A stretch of DNA of 64,000 bases. Source: Liquidambar formosana (taxonomy: Eukaryota > Streptophyta > Magnoliopsida > Saxifragales > Altingiaceae). The notes beneath the pieces are model-generated. The model was not told the DNA's origin. It saw only the letters and a list, made by a program, of their open reading frames with translations, and did no database searches. Position numbers and translations under genes: made by a program. Where the stretch lies: NCBI GenBank assembly GCA_039720395.1, contig CM077821.1, positions 248,001-312,000 of the forward strand, read 5' to 3'. Shown here in pieces: positions 1 to 10,689 of the stretch. Each line of letters starts with the position of its first letter. Position 1 is the first letter of the stretch.

Positions 1-1491
1 AGGGAAAAACATCTCAAACCATACCAGGGGTATCTGGAGAAGCTTACGCAGAAATTCGATAAGGTCATTTACACTCCACTCCCTAGATCGCGCAATCAAT
101 TTGCTGATGCCCTAGCGACTCTAGCATCCATGATCAATGTACCAGAAGGCGTCCCAAGGAAGCTGTTAAGCATACACCAGAGGTCTCGACCGGCATATGA
201 GGAAGCCGTGATGTTGATAGATGCGGAGCCTGGTGATGGGAGACCTTGGTATTATGACATCAAGAATGTGATTGAGAAGGGTGAATATCCAGAAGATGCT
301 GACAAGAAGGACCGAAGGGCATTGCGCCTTATGGCTGCACAGTACATCTTATGCGGAGGAGATTTATATAAAAGATCGTATGATGGGATTCATTTGTTAT
401 GTGTGGATGAAGAAAAGGCACAAATTCTTATGGGGGAGGTGCATGAAGATGTATGTGGGCCTCATATGAGTGGGAAGATGTTGGCCAAGAAGATAGTCAG
501 AATGGGATACTTCTGGACAACCATGGTAGGAGACTGTGTGGAATACGTAAAGAAGTGCCATCAATGCCAAGTGTATGCCAACTTGAACTATATGCCACCG
601 GTGGAATTGCATCAAATGACGTTGCCATGGCCATTTTCTACTTAGGGCATCGATATAATTGGAGAAATTAAACCCAAAGCTACGGGAAGACACAAGTATA
701 TTTTGGTTGCTATAGACTACTTTACTAAATGGGTAGAAGCAGCTGCTTATGTGGAGTTGAAGTCATCGCATGTAGCAAGGTTCATTGAACAGAACATTAT
801 ATGTCGATACGGAGTGCCATATGAAGTGATCACAGATAATGGGTTACACTTTTAGAATGAGGTCAAAGCACTGTTTGAGGAGTATCAGATAAAGCATCAC
901 AAGTCTTCCCCGTATAGACCTCAAATAAATGGAGCTGTGGAAGCTGCCAACAAAAATATAAAGTCAATCCTGGAGAAAAGCACAGTCACATATAAAGATT
1001 GGGCAGAAAAATTACCATTTGCACTTTAGGGTTATCGTACATCCATTAGAATATCAACTGGTGCTACACCATACTCTTTAGTGTATGGGATGGAAGCTGT
1101 GTTACCAGTAGAAATGGAGGTTGGTTCGCTGAGAACCATGATAGAAAACCAGATATCAGAAGCAGAATGGGTGAAGAGTAGATATGAACAGTTAGCATTG
1201 ATTGACGAGAAGAGATTGCGGTCTTTGTACCATGTTCAAGGCTATCAAAAAAGAATCGCCAGAGCTTTCAACAAAAAGGTGAGGCCCAGAGGACTGAAGG
1301 AAGGAGATTTGGTGCTTAAGCAAATGCAAACACAAATATTTGATCCAATGGGTAAGTTCAGGCCCAGTTGGATAGGTCCGCACATTATAAAGACGATCAT
1401 GTCAGGAGGAGCAATTAAGCTGATCGATGGGGATGGTAACGAACTCATGCAGCCGGTTAACATGGATCGATTGCGAAAATATTATGTGTAA
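1..1491 (+). pseudogene. Ty3/Gypsy pol fragment: RNase H end, integrase, GPY-like end
   Basis: One frame runs through the whole segment. It opens inside the C-terminal part of an RNase H domain (NQFADALATLAS at about 94-129). Next comes the integrase zinc finger (H...H at about 440-470, then KKCHQCQ at about 553-573) and the integrase core with its three acidic residues: AIDYF near 711, ITDNG near 830 and the Glu of NGAVEAANK near 940. A GPY-like module follows (FRPSWIGPHII near 1357-1389), and a TAA stop ends the frame at about 1489-1491. Three in-frame TAG codons (643-645, 853-855, 1027-1029) break the frame where Trp, Gln and Trp are expected, so no active enzyme can be made. The protein would process element cDNA and insert it into chromosomes. 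The NQFADALATLAS type of RNase H end suggests the Tat/Ogre branch, but that is an inference. The 5' half of the element lies outside the window. Confidence 0.9.
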
Positions 1492-3303
1492 GAAGAAGCA
1501 TACGAACTACGAGGACCTGATTTCCCAAGAAAAAAAGAAAAAGGAAAAAAGAGCAAGCCATGGTATCACAAAATTCAAGTTGAGGTATGGGAATACGTAA
1601 GCAGCCCTGTATGGGTGCGGTCTAAATCATGAAAGAGAAGGGTGGTAGTGTACTCTGTAGAAGGGATGATGAAACCAATTCATTCAAGATTCTCATTAAA
1701 TACAGAAGTCAATTAAAAAGCGAATTCTTGAGAATGAATAACCAATATATCTTGGTCATTTTTATTTAAGTTGGAAATGTAAGCATGAAATAGCGTAAAG
1801 TGCGGTGAAGTCTAGAAAGACGCATTGATATGCGCCTTCTTTTCAATTTCTTGTCCTCTTTGAAATTCCTTCTTTTGCAACCGGTACTTTCCTCTTGTGT
1901 TGAGCCTCATTTTATTTTCTTGGCATTTTCCAAATCCGTAACCAACCAATCATAGTAAGATAACGGTGAGCTTGCTATTGTCGGGGCTTGGAGGTTACCT
2001 ATTTGTGGCCTATTTTTCCATGATGATTGGACTCGCTCAATAGCTCGTGCGAAAATGGGGCAGGTGTATCCAGTGTGATCTTTGTTGAGAGCATATTGAT
2101 TCTTCCCAAATTGGCATATAATACGAGCTGCGGGGTAGTATGAGATTTCGTGTAGACCAATCAGCATTACGTTCCCAGGGAGCACCAACTCAGTGGTCAT
2201 TTGGCTGATGTGCCACCACGGGCATTACCAATGAACATGATGATAGGGTAAAGAATCTAAAAATTCTCGCAGTTTCTCGGTCCGTATGATGAAACTCTCA
2301 ATGGTCCGTATGATGAAAATCAGTTTTTTTTATGAAAGTGGGGGGTCAATGACAAAAGCATTGATATTGTGGTTGCCACACTATTCGTGCATCTTATGTG
2401 GTTGGTATATGCACATTTTTTTGACATATACATGGAACGTCCTATCATTTTTCTTTCTCTTCTGAGTCCATTTGGTGTTCGGCAGCGTGCCTTGTCCCAA
2501 TTCCATTATTACCGTTCATGTGTCAAATAATGAGCTTATTTCTCATTTATAATGCTAGTTCAATTATTGAAAAAAGAAAAGGAGAAAGGAAAAGGTGCAA
2601 ACCGAACAAGAATATGAAATCATTCGGGCAGAAAAAAAAAATAAAAAAGGGAGGACCCATAGTGCACAATTGTTAAAGGCATTCAAAAAAGCAACAAAGG
2701 CATGATTTAAATGTGCATGTTCAAAAAGAGGAACAAATGAAGGAAATGTTTAAGTGCATCCCAAAATATTAAGTGTTTTAAGAATTTAAAACAAAAAGTT
2801 GAATCATCTCTACTGATTGGCCCATCGTTAGTGGTAATAGGGGTGGGAGACGTTAGATGTTCATTCATGCATACGCATTTTTGCAATCAATGCAGGTGGC
2901 AAGAAAAAAGAAAAAATATGCAGGATGTGGGCACATACCGTGCGAGTGCCAGGCACATTAGGATAACCCAGAACGTCCTCCAGATGAGAAATGCAGGTCT
3001 GAGCAAAATGCCCTGAGGGGATCTACACAGCTTGAAAAAAAAAAAAAAAAAAAAATTGACGCAGCACGCTTGTCAAAGGTAACACAGGTAAGTAACAGCA
3101 CAGGTACGTGGTACTAAGTCATGCTTCAAAAATGCCAAGAGATAAGAAATAAGGAAATAAGCTGGTACAACACGGGTCATATGTACGTGCGAGGTATCCC
3201 TAGGAAAAAATGCAAAAGCAAGCTTTTGCATAAAACTGATGATCATGAATAGGAATATTCAATCCAATTCTCATAAAGAAAAGGAAATGAAAATGAATTT
3301 TTG
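1492..3303 (+). other. Long non-coding 3' region of the Ty3/Gypsy element
   Basis: This is AT-rich DNA between the pol stop and the hairpin array, with several A-runs (for example 3035-3055). Apart from the antisense ORF listed separately, no coding frame is convincing. A long spacer between integrase and 3' LTR is usual in Tat-like plant elements. Confidence 0.6.
1907..2290 (-). pseudogene. Antisense ORF remnant inside the Ty3/Gypsy element
   Basis: Antisense to pol and between integrase and 3' LTR there is an open frame of 97 codons (2200-1907). Its similarity to a coding pattern extends upstream to about 2290 through one stop (PWWHIS just before the ORF Met). Visible features are a Trp-rich start, a GLHEISYYPAARIICQFG segment and a Trp at the position expected for SSWKNR. 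The layout, and the pattern of an aromatic/hydrophobic block followed by an R-x-x-x-Q-F-G type segment, recall antisense ORFs described in plant Tat/Grande-type elements and the plant mobile-domain-like proteins related to them. No function can be assigned from sequence. It may instead be a chance open frame, although the composition and position argue for a real remnant. Confidence 0.4.
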
Positions 3304-3905
3304 ACTGGGATGCTTCGGGACCAGTCTGTCCCGACGGGACATTTACTAGAATTGCTGCGGGGTTCTAGTATTTAATGAGATTTGCTGCGGGAATCTCACC
3401 TTACCCTGATGGGACAAAATTATGAATTTTTCTTACTGGGATGATTCGGGACCAGCCTGTCCCGACAAGACATTTACTAGAATTGCTACGGGGTTCTAGT
3501 ATTTAATGAGATTTGCTGTGGGAATCTCACCTTGCCCTGATGGGGCAAAATTATGAATTTTTCTTACTGGGATGCTTCGGGACCAGTCATGTCCCGACAG
3601 GACATTTACTAGAATTGTTGCGGGATTCTAGTATTTAATGAGATTTGCTGCGGGAGTCTCACCTTGCCCTGATGGGGCAAAAGTATGAATTTTTCTTACT
3701 GGGATGCTTCGGGACCAGTCATGTCCCGATGGGACATTTACTAGAATTGCTGCGGGGTTCTAGTATTTAATGAGATTTGCTGCGGGAGTCTCACCTTGCC
3801 CTGATGGGGCAAAAGTATGAATTTTCTAACCGGAATGCTTCGGGACTAGTCATGTCCTGATAGGACACTTGTAACTAGGATTGTTACGGGGTTCTAGTGT
3901 TTATT
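3304..3905 (+). repeat. Tandem array of 131-bp units, each with four hairpins
   Basis: Units start at 3304, 3435, 3566, 3698 and 3829 (periods 131, 131, 132, 131); the last is partial. Each full unit has four consecutive inverted repeats: CGGGAC...GTCCCG; TACTAGAA...TTCTAGTA; TGAGATT...AATCTCA; and TTGCCC...GGGCAA. The second and third hairpins carry the same loop word, TGCTGCGGG. The array lies between the antisense ORF and the polypurine tract. Arrays in this position are known in Tat/Ogre-type elements; the four-hairpin design is read directly from the sequence. Confidence 0.9.
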
Positions 3906-4081
3906 TTGATTGAGCATTGATTTATTTGAACTACGTGAAGGTCTGATCTCTACGGAGTACATAGGCAGCTGGATGCGTCTAGCGCGACCTCGCACATTAC
4001 ATGATTGCATGTGATTTGCATGAGGACAAAATGTTAGTTTATGGATTTCTTTCAAATCCTCCCCACGAAATGGGAAGAATT

Positions 4082-4096
4082 CGAAAGAGGGGCAAC
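4082..4096 (+). other. Polypurine tract of the Ty3/Gypsy element
   Basis: A purine-rich stretch (CGAAAGAGGGGCAAC) sits directly before the TG that starts the 3' LTR. In the known replication cycle such a tract primes plus-strand DNA synthesis. Confidence 0.7.
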
Positions 4097-4202
4097 TGTA
4101 GACATCCCATTTTGTCCCTACATTTTGATGGTGAGTTCCCGATGATGAGGTCTATTATGTTTATTGTTAATTTGGGTCTATTTTCTGCGAGCAAAGCAAG
4201 CA

Positions 4203-4420
4203 AGTGGGATAGTAGGTGGATGTGGGGAAGTGTGAAAAAGGTGGGGAAAGTAATTAGAGAAGTGGGATGGTAGGTGGATGTAGGGAAGCGTAAAAAAGGT
4301 GGGGAAAGGAATCTCCTATAAAGAAAGAAGTGGGATGATAGGTGGATGTGGGGAAGTGTAGAAAAGTGGGGGAAGTAATCTTCCGTATAAAAAAAAAAAA
4401 AAGAAGTGGGATGTTAGGTG
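4203..4420 (+). repeat. Imperfect tandem repeats in the LTR upstream part
   Basis: Four imperfect copies of a unit beginning AAGTGGGATRRTAGGTGGATG start near 4203, 4261, 4329 and 4405. The first two are 58 bp apart and later copies grow through added A-rich spacers. Lying upstream of the TATA box, they sit where LTR enhancers usually occur. Confidence 0.75.
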
Positions 4421-4587
4421 AAAGAAATAGATAAGAGGATGGCCAGCTTTCCATCAGAGTTGAGAGGTTGTCGGGGATAGTTTTTTGTGAGGGAAATAAT
4501 CATCTGGCAGGCACTACGCCTCGTTTATAATGAGGAAGGGAGTGAGGAGTGAGGTCAGGGGTGACGATCCTACACGAAGATTTTTTC

Positions 4588-4597
4588 CTATAAATAG
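4588..4597 (+). promoter_or_regulatory. TATA box of the LTR promoter
   Basis: CTATAAATAGAGG lies about 490 bp into the LTR, a good match to the plant TATA consensus. Transcription would be expected to start about 30 bp downstream, in the purine-rich stretch near 4620. Confidence 0.6.
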
Positions 4598-4968
4598 AGG
4601 GAGCTATTAGAAGGCACAAAGGGGAGGAGAGGGGAAAAAGAAAGGATTTCTATATTGAGAGGGCATTATACTGAATAGAGATGGAATGGTGAGAGAAAGA
4701 GTAGTGAGAAGATAATAGAGAGTCAATCAGTGAGAAAAGGGAAAGGCTTGCCTAACTCAAAGGAAGAGACACCGCCAAGTTGGCAGTAGACCTGAGGGAC
4801 AATCTAAACATCAACCTGCTTTATTTGCAAGAGGTATAAGCATATTATTTTTATATAGAATTGCATAAGTTGTTTAGATAATAATTTTGTTGCATGTAAA
4901 ATTTGTTCAGACTAACCTCTTTGCAGGAAAGTCGGTTTAATCATAGGGAAGGTAAAATAGTGAAGTCG

Positions 4969-5039
4969 TGCGTACGCATGTTTATGCCATGTGTGCGCAT
5001 GACAAATCATGTGTACACATATTCATAGTGTGCGTACGC
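4969..5039. repeat. Cluster of four perfect short palindromes in the LTR
   Basis: TGCGTACGCA (4969-4978), TGCGCA (4994-4999), ATGTGTACACAT (5009-5020) and GCGTACGC (5032-5039) lie in a row, with centres about 18-23 bp apart. They are downstream of the TATA box, so they would be in transcribed LTR sequence. Confidence 0.8.
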
Positions 5040-5181
5040 GTGATAATCTTATTTCCCGGATTCTTGCTATTTTTATTGGTATAATCATTACTCCTTTATT
5101 ACTTTCTTTTTTTTCATCATTATTTCCATTACTCTTTCCCCTTTTACTATTCATGTAATTATTATATTATATGCACGTATC

Positions 5182-5307
5182 ATTATAGTTTATTCTCACT
5201 TTTGTTCATTCCATACTTTACATGCTTTTTGTTTACTTCATGTTATTATAGTTTATTCTCACTTTTGTTCATTCCATACTTTACATGTTTTTTGTTTACT
5301 TCATGTT
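5182..5307 (+). repeat. 63-bp tandem duplication in the LTR
   Basis: ATTATAGTTTATTCTCAC... starts at 5182 and again at 5245, nearly identical. It is followed by a short (TA)n tract near 5331-5351. Confidence 0.85.
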
Positions 5308-5683
5308 TCACATGCCGTGTTCATATATACATATATATATATATATATATATTCTTCTATTGTTTTATGTTATGGCATCCGTATGTGTTTTGCATGATGT
5401 AAAGTAATTTGGATTAAATTAAAATACTAAATATGGTCAATGAATACACAATGAGGGCCGGTTTATTACCGGGCATTGTTGGGTGCCTAACACCTTCCCA
5501 ACATGTACCTTACCTCCGAACCTTTCTCTGGTGAACAAAATTGGTCCTGGACCCTTCCAAGTGGCGACTCTCATTCCTATGTTAATCCCTGGGGTTAGCA
5601 CCACCATCAGAAGTAAAGAGCAGGTAAAACACTAGGTAAAAGAGGAAATGGCGGGCGCGTGGTGAAAACCAGGTGCGCTCACA

Positions 5684-5688
5684 GGTAG
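5684..5688. other. Probable target-site duplication of the Ty3/Gypsy element
   Basis: GGTAG lies between the LTR end and the host sequence shared with the second copy of the locus. The unoccupied locus reads GATAC at the same place (40970-40974), 3 of 5 bases alike, as expected for a diverged target site. Confidence 0.45.
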
Positions 5689-5826
5689 TTTAGTACTTTT
5701 CAAGTTTGAATTTCCATGTTATTACCATTGTAACATTTTTACTATTTAAGTCATGATGTAATGATTGGGGAATATTTTTGGAATAAAATTGTGCACAGGG
5801 TAACACTTATCTTCTCTTTATATATA

Positions 5827-7044
5827 CTAGTTGGTGTACACGTGCGTTGCATGTGGATCATCTTGATTTGTAGTTGTTTTCATAAATTATAATAATTTTT
5901 GTAGCTCACTTCATAGAATGTAAAATAATTTAAGAAAATACAATTTCTCAAGAAAAAATCACACTCAAAATAAATAAATAAAAAGAGAGAGAGAAAAAGA
6001 ATAATCCGTAAACAAGTAAAATTTTTGGAAAACCCTGCAACAATTAGAAATTGATAGAGATTAATATTAATTAAAATAAAAAGTTATATTAAACGTGTAA
6101 TGAAGAGTAGTATTTTTAAATTAATACTTAATTTTTTATTTTCTATTGTTTTGCTCCACATGATATTACTTCCTTTTATACTCTCTATCTCTCTTATTTA
6201 TCTTCTCCCCTTCTCACTCTTTCCTTTACTATTCAAAATCCGAACTCCACTTACTATCATGTCTCATTTATCTTCTCCTCCGCCATGCCAACCGTTATAG
6301 TAACTATGACTTACTAACTATGACAGATGTACATTTTGTAAAATTAAAGAATAATGGTTTAAAAATAATATCAACAACTATTTATGTGTCTTGTGTAATT
6401 GTGACAAATGTAAACTCGTAAGGAATATAAGATTATGGTACGTGATTTTTTATAAAATATTATTTGTTTTTTTTTTTTCCGTAGTGGTTTATTTAAATAT
6501 TAATGATATATTATAATTTTAACAAGTAGTTCATGATCATTAGAGTTTATAAACAATATCTATTAAAAAGCTAATCAAAACTTGGATGTGTCTTGTGTAA
6601 TTGTGACAAATGTAAACTCGTAAGGAATATAAGATTATGGTACGTGATTTTTTATAAAATATTATTTGTTTTTTTTTTTTTTTTTCCGTAGTGGTTTATT
6701 TAAATATTAATGATATATTATAATTTTAACAAGTAGTTCATGATCATTAGAGTTTATAAACAATATCTATTAAAAAGCTAATCAAAACTTGGAATGTAAA
6801 AATAAGAAAGAAATGTATAGGAATGAAAAAAGGAAGAGAGTTGGAGTAGAAAAAAAAGATAAAGGTCCATAAGAGTTTAGAAACCTAATTAGAATTTAAT
6901 AAAAAAAAATAGCTAAATAATAGAACTTTTGTCTTTATGGATTTTATTAAGGATAAGGTTAAAAAGGTAATTAAGTTTAAAAATGAGAGTATAAAGGTCA
7001 ATCAAAAGTTTTTCTGGCATTCCCCTTTTTATAGGTAGTATAGA
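5827..7044 (-). mobile_element. Non-autonomous Helitron (minus orientation)
   Basis: Read on the minus strand it starts TCTATACTACCTATAAAAAG at 7044 and ends with a GC-rich hairpin around GCAACGCACGTG, then CTAG at 5830-5827. It lies between A and T. These are the standard plant Helitron ends (5' TC, 3' hairpin plus CTRR, insertion between A and T). It has no Rep/helicase frame, so it would need proteins from another element. It contains a 202-bp tandem duplication. Confidence 0.85.
6385..6793. repeat. 202-bp tandem duplication inside the Helitron
   Basis: The segment starting TGTGTCTTGTGTAATTG at 6385 recurs at 6587 and is nearly identical over about 200 bp; the T-run inside differs in length. 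Confidence 0.9.
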
Positions 7045-8276
7045 TAATTATAAGGAATTATTTACATTTTATTACAAGATTAGATGTATATAGGGTGTTT
7101 TTGAAAGCTAGTAAAAGAGCAAAAGTGGAAAAATGGGATGAGAAGGGAAGAGAGGTGTGCATTTTGACGAAGTGTAGAGGGCACACTTTTTAATGATCAT
7201 AACGTTTTTATTTTCTTTGCATGTCTTGTTGTTGGCTTTATAATGTGTGGGTGATTGTCATGGGATTGGCGGCAGGCGCTTTAATGTATTGCTATTTTTC
7301 CTTTGATGGCAATACTGAGCTTGTTACAGGGGACAGCAGGCAGAGGCTTTAACTACTTGCCTTTTTGACTGTTACATGAGCTTGTTACTGGTTATTTTCA
7401 GTTTTCAGATTTAGGTGTATGAGATGGTGAGGCCCTGGGGGGTTGTTTAAAATTACTGTGATTTTGCTTTTGCTCTTCAAGAAACTATCAACTTAAAGCA
7501 AAGCAGCACTGTCATGGCTGCTGGAGAGAGGAGATAAATGGTTTTTTCATCTCCAGTTCTCTCACATCAATTCTAGTTACTTTGTATTGTGTGTTTTGAT
7601 CAGTCACTGATAAATCGATTCATTCTAGTACTATCGGCAAATTCAAATTTCAGTTTTGATCAGTCACTGATAAATTGATTCATTCTAATACTACCGGCAA
7701 ATTCAAATTTCAGTTGGTCATGTGTGACTTGGAATACTATTTATGTATGTCCAGGTTGTGGTGGCGTGGTTGACTTTTTAACTTTTCCATTGCTGTTCAA
7801 TTTGAGTGGGATTTTGTTAGAAGGTGCAATTTTTATGGTAGAAGGTTTCATGTGCTTTCCTGATTGTGCTAACGCTTGTTCGGCGATAGATTTAATGGTG
7901 GGTACAATGGGATGGCTGTGTTTCTGTTTTATACCGCAAATCTAATTGAATATGTGAACTATTTATGAGCTGAAATATCCCAAAAATCCCCTCAATGTGG
8001 TAAATATGTCATAAACAGAAAGAAATCGAAAAGTGTAAGTTTTGGATCGAATTGTAATTAGGTTTGAATTAATTTGATTTTTGGCATAATTCGCTTACTT
8101 GATAAGACTATATAGTCCAATAGTTGTTTTCAAAAGTTACGAGTCACAAGTAAGAGTTTTAGAGTTTAATATAACTCTAAATATGCGTATATATTTACAT
8201 ATGCAGATAAAATGGATACAGTCTCAGAGAATTATAAAAAGGTTATATAGCCTCAGCATCTCATTTTGAAGTTCCT
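7045..8276. other. Non-coding DNA shared by copies A and B
   Basis: Collinear with about 43013-45189. It contains a 60-bp tandem duplication (7593-7652 and 7653-7712, GTTTTGATCAGTCACTGATA...), also present in copy B. A 73-codon open frame at 7724-7945 is not kept in copy B, where the sequence is shorter near its end, so I do not call it a gene. Confidence 0.6.
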
Positions 8277-8422
8277 CTATGTTTGGATTCTAGGTGGAAT
8301 TTATCTTTGAATGGAATTTGTAAAATTCTTATAAGATTTGTAAAATTCTTATATTTTATAAGAATTTTACAAATTCCGTTTCAAAGATATATTTCACCTA
8401 AAAATTCCTCATTCAAGCATAG
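8277..8422. mobile_element. Small foldback MITE
   Basis: The two arms are reverse complements for about 55 bp: CTATGTTTGGATTC...GTAAAATTCTTATA and its mirror ending GCATAG. It would form one long hairpin. The same element is in copy B at 45191-45316 with a shorter loop, so it predates the duplication. No coding capacity; superfamily not assigned. Confidence 0.75.
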
Positions 8423-9772
8423 CGAAACAAAAAATAAAAAATAAAAAATAGCGAAATACCCATGTACGCCAGGGTTGGCAAGTTTGGATAAATCTTGTTC
8501 AAAACCATCTCCAAACAATTACAAAGCACCCCAAAACCAGAAAAGAATCCCAATATTTAATTAAACAATCACCAAGACAGGTGTTTTTTTTAAAAAAAAA
8601 AAAAGAGCAAGAGCTTCATTCGATAGCAAGAAAACAGAAAGAAAACAAATACATTGGCCCAGAAGAAAACAAAGAACAACCTACCAACACACCAATCAAC
8701 CCAAGATAACAAGCACCTAAAGAGACCCAAGAAAGTACACAGTCCTTCTGAAAGAGCCCCAAAGCCTGATCAGTTCACGTCAACACAAGGCTACTCACCT
8801 CTGACTACATCGACTAGCCCAAAATTTCCCTTCTTCAACTTCAGCTCCAACATTTACTTCCAAGTGGATGTCAAAGTCTCACAATTTTTGCAGACTCGAG
8901 AGCTCAGAGAAACCTCCAAGTCCTTACTTCGCTTCCAATTTTTATTACCACTGTTTAGCAGCACACGATCCCATAATAATAACCTTGGCCTTTTGATTAC
9001 GCCTAAGATGTATGCCCACTTCAATAAGTCCTCCAAAATAGCTGCTGCACCCAAAAAATGACTTTAAAAGGTGCTCCTTTTTTTTTTTTTTTTTTTTTTT
9101 CAAGAAGAAAAAAAACATTCCCCGAAAAAGTTGGGAGATGTACCATATGATTAGTGAATACAGCAGAAAATATCAAAGCTTAATACGTTGATGGCCAGTG
9201 CTGACAGTCCTGTAAATTACCAATCACTTTCTTCTCTTTCTGATCTCCTCATTCGGGATAGTGCAATAGCAAGGTCAATATCTTGATACTCACAATCTGA
9301 CCAAAAGCATCCTATATTCAAGTCCCCAACAAGATAAGGTAAACACAGGAAAAACTTAAAACAAGAAAGCTAGTAAAAATTTTATGTTTATATATAAACT
9401 TTAAAGAATAAAAAGTAAGGTTCCTGCCGAATTTCAAATTCGTTACTCACAGCAGAATGTGTTGCATCATGACCAACTAATACATTGAATAAACTAGTGA
9501 ACAATAAACATCTTTCAATACTAACCCAACTTCATATTTTAAGTTCAACCTGATTATCCCATGGCCGATGGACAATAAACATCTTTCAGAACACATTATT
9601 TCGGATGAGCAGAGTGCAAATCACAGTTAAGAACATCCAGAAATTTATTTTGTGTGGTCACTAAAACCTACAAAACAGTTCTATCAGAGAATAAATCACA
9701 GCTTCTCACCAATTGAACTCAATGTATACAGTCGAGATCCATTTTTTCCTTTCCAATGAAGTAATGGATTTA
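8423..9772. other. Retroposon-like non-coding stretch
   Basis: Kept in copy B (45317-46661) at high identity. On the minus strand the part 9060-8600 reads as a hydrophobic frame with stops and ends in T/A runs, which looks like the 3' end of a retroposon, but I cannot name it. A long T-run lies at about 9079-9100. A 135-codon plus-strand frame (8654-9061) is interrupted in copy B and is not called as a gene. Confidence 0.4.
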
Positions 9773-9994
9773 TTAACCAAAAAAAAAGAGCCGAAGCTCC
9801 TGTACACCAGAAGTATACAGCCAAAACATATACAAAGCAAGGCTATCCAAAAATTCTTGAAGGGGTTGCCAGTTACTAAATTTATCCAGGTTTTCCCACG
9901 CAAAAAGGAGATCTATTATAATATTTTTCAGAGTCCGCACTGAAGTTTCTGCATCTTCAAAAGTCCTTTTGTTGCGTTCTTTCCAAAGGGTAAT
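9773..9994 (-). pseudogene. LINE (L1-type) reverse transcriptase C-terminal remnant
   Basis: On the minus strand one frame reads LWKERNKRTFEDAE, then a Leu-rich stretch with LLFAWENL, then Gly-Val-Gln-Glu and TAA at 9775-9773. The LWKERNxRxF pattern near the end of the reverse transcriptase ORF is typical of plant L1-type LINEs. Only the last 70 or so codons remain. It is also present in copy B at 46662-46884, so it is older than the duplication. Confidence 0.75.
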
Positions 9995-10689
9995 CTAGAT
10001 CCATTATGCCACTAGGTAGGATCCATCTCCTATAATTTATTATTATTATTATTTTTTCATACTCATAAGAACATCAGACCATTACAGCTTTTCAAATTTC
10101 AGCCAGGAGTACTTACTACTGCATTGTACAAATTTATGACATCTCAAGTATTCACTGTACCTGAACCCCAAAGTCCTTAAAATTTGACATCTCATTTTAC
10201 CCAATTACCCCAACCAGGCTATTATATACCCAATATACTACCAAATGTTAGAGTTAGTCCCAATAGATGGCGAAATCTTTCACTCCACTTATAAATTTAG
10301 TTTCCTTATGATCTTTTAGCAAATAGATTAAACTTAAATAATATTACACATTGGTTCCCAATAAAAAGTAGTGGAAGAAAAGAAAAGAAATTGATTTTTT
10401 AACTCTTAACTTGTTGATTATTTAAAACCCAACAAAACAAAAAACTTCTTCCGTGTGTTAATTTTTAAGTCCTATGTCAGACAAGAATGCTCACATACAG
10501 TGCAAGTAATCTTATCAAAAAAAAAAAAGAAAAAAAAAACATAGTGTGGAAGTATCCTACAACTAGTGGAAAAAATAGCTTAAAAAATTATCTGGAATAA
10601 TAGTAAGGAGGTAGATTAGTCATTTGAACATAGATATATTCAGGATTAGTGGTTCAATACCTCAAATTAAGAGATACAGAAAGGTATTC

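Larger units (their letters stand above)
4097..5683 (+). mobile_element. 3' LTR of the Ty3/Gypsy element
   Basis: Starts TGTAGACATCCC right after the polypurine tract and ends ...GCGCTCACA. The right border is fixed by comparison with the duplicated locus, where the shared host sequence (TTTAGTACTT...) begins at 5689 here and at 40975 in the other copy with no LTR next to it. The length is about 1587 bp. It contains short tandem repeats in the upstream part, a TATA box near 4589 and a cluster of perfect palindromes near 5000. The matching 5' LTR lies outside the window, so insertion age cannot be estimated. Confidence 0.8.

Noticed and set aside
5202..5402. 66-codon ORF with repeated FIPYFTCFLFTSC
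   Set aside because: Produced by the 63-bp tandem duplication and a (TA)n tract inside an LTR.
8654..9061. 135-codon plus-strand ORF
   Set aside because: Low-complexity composition; only the last 65 codons stay open in copy B, and both strands are open there. It looks like a shadow of retroposon DNA.
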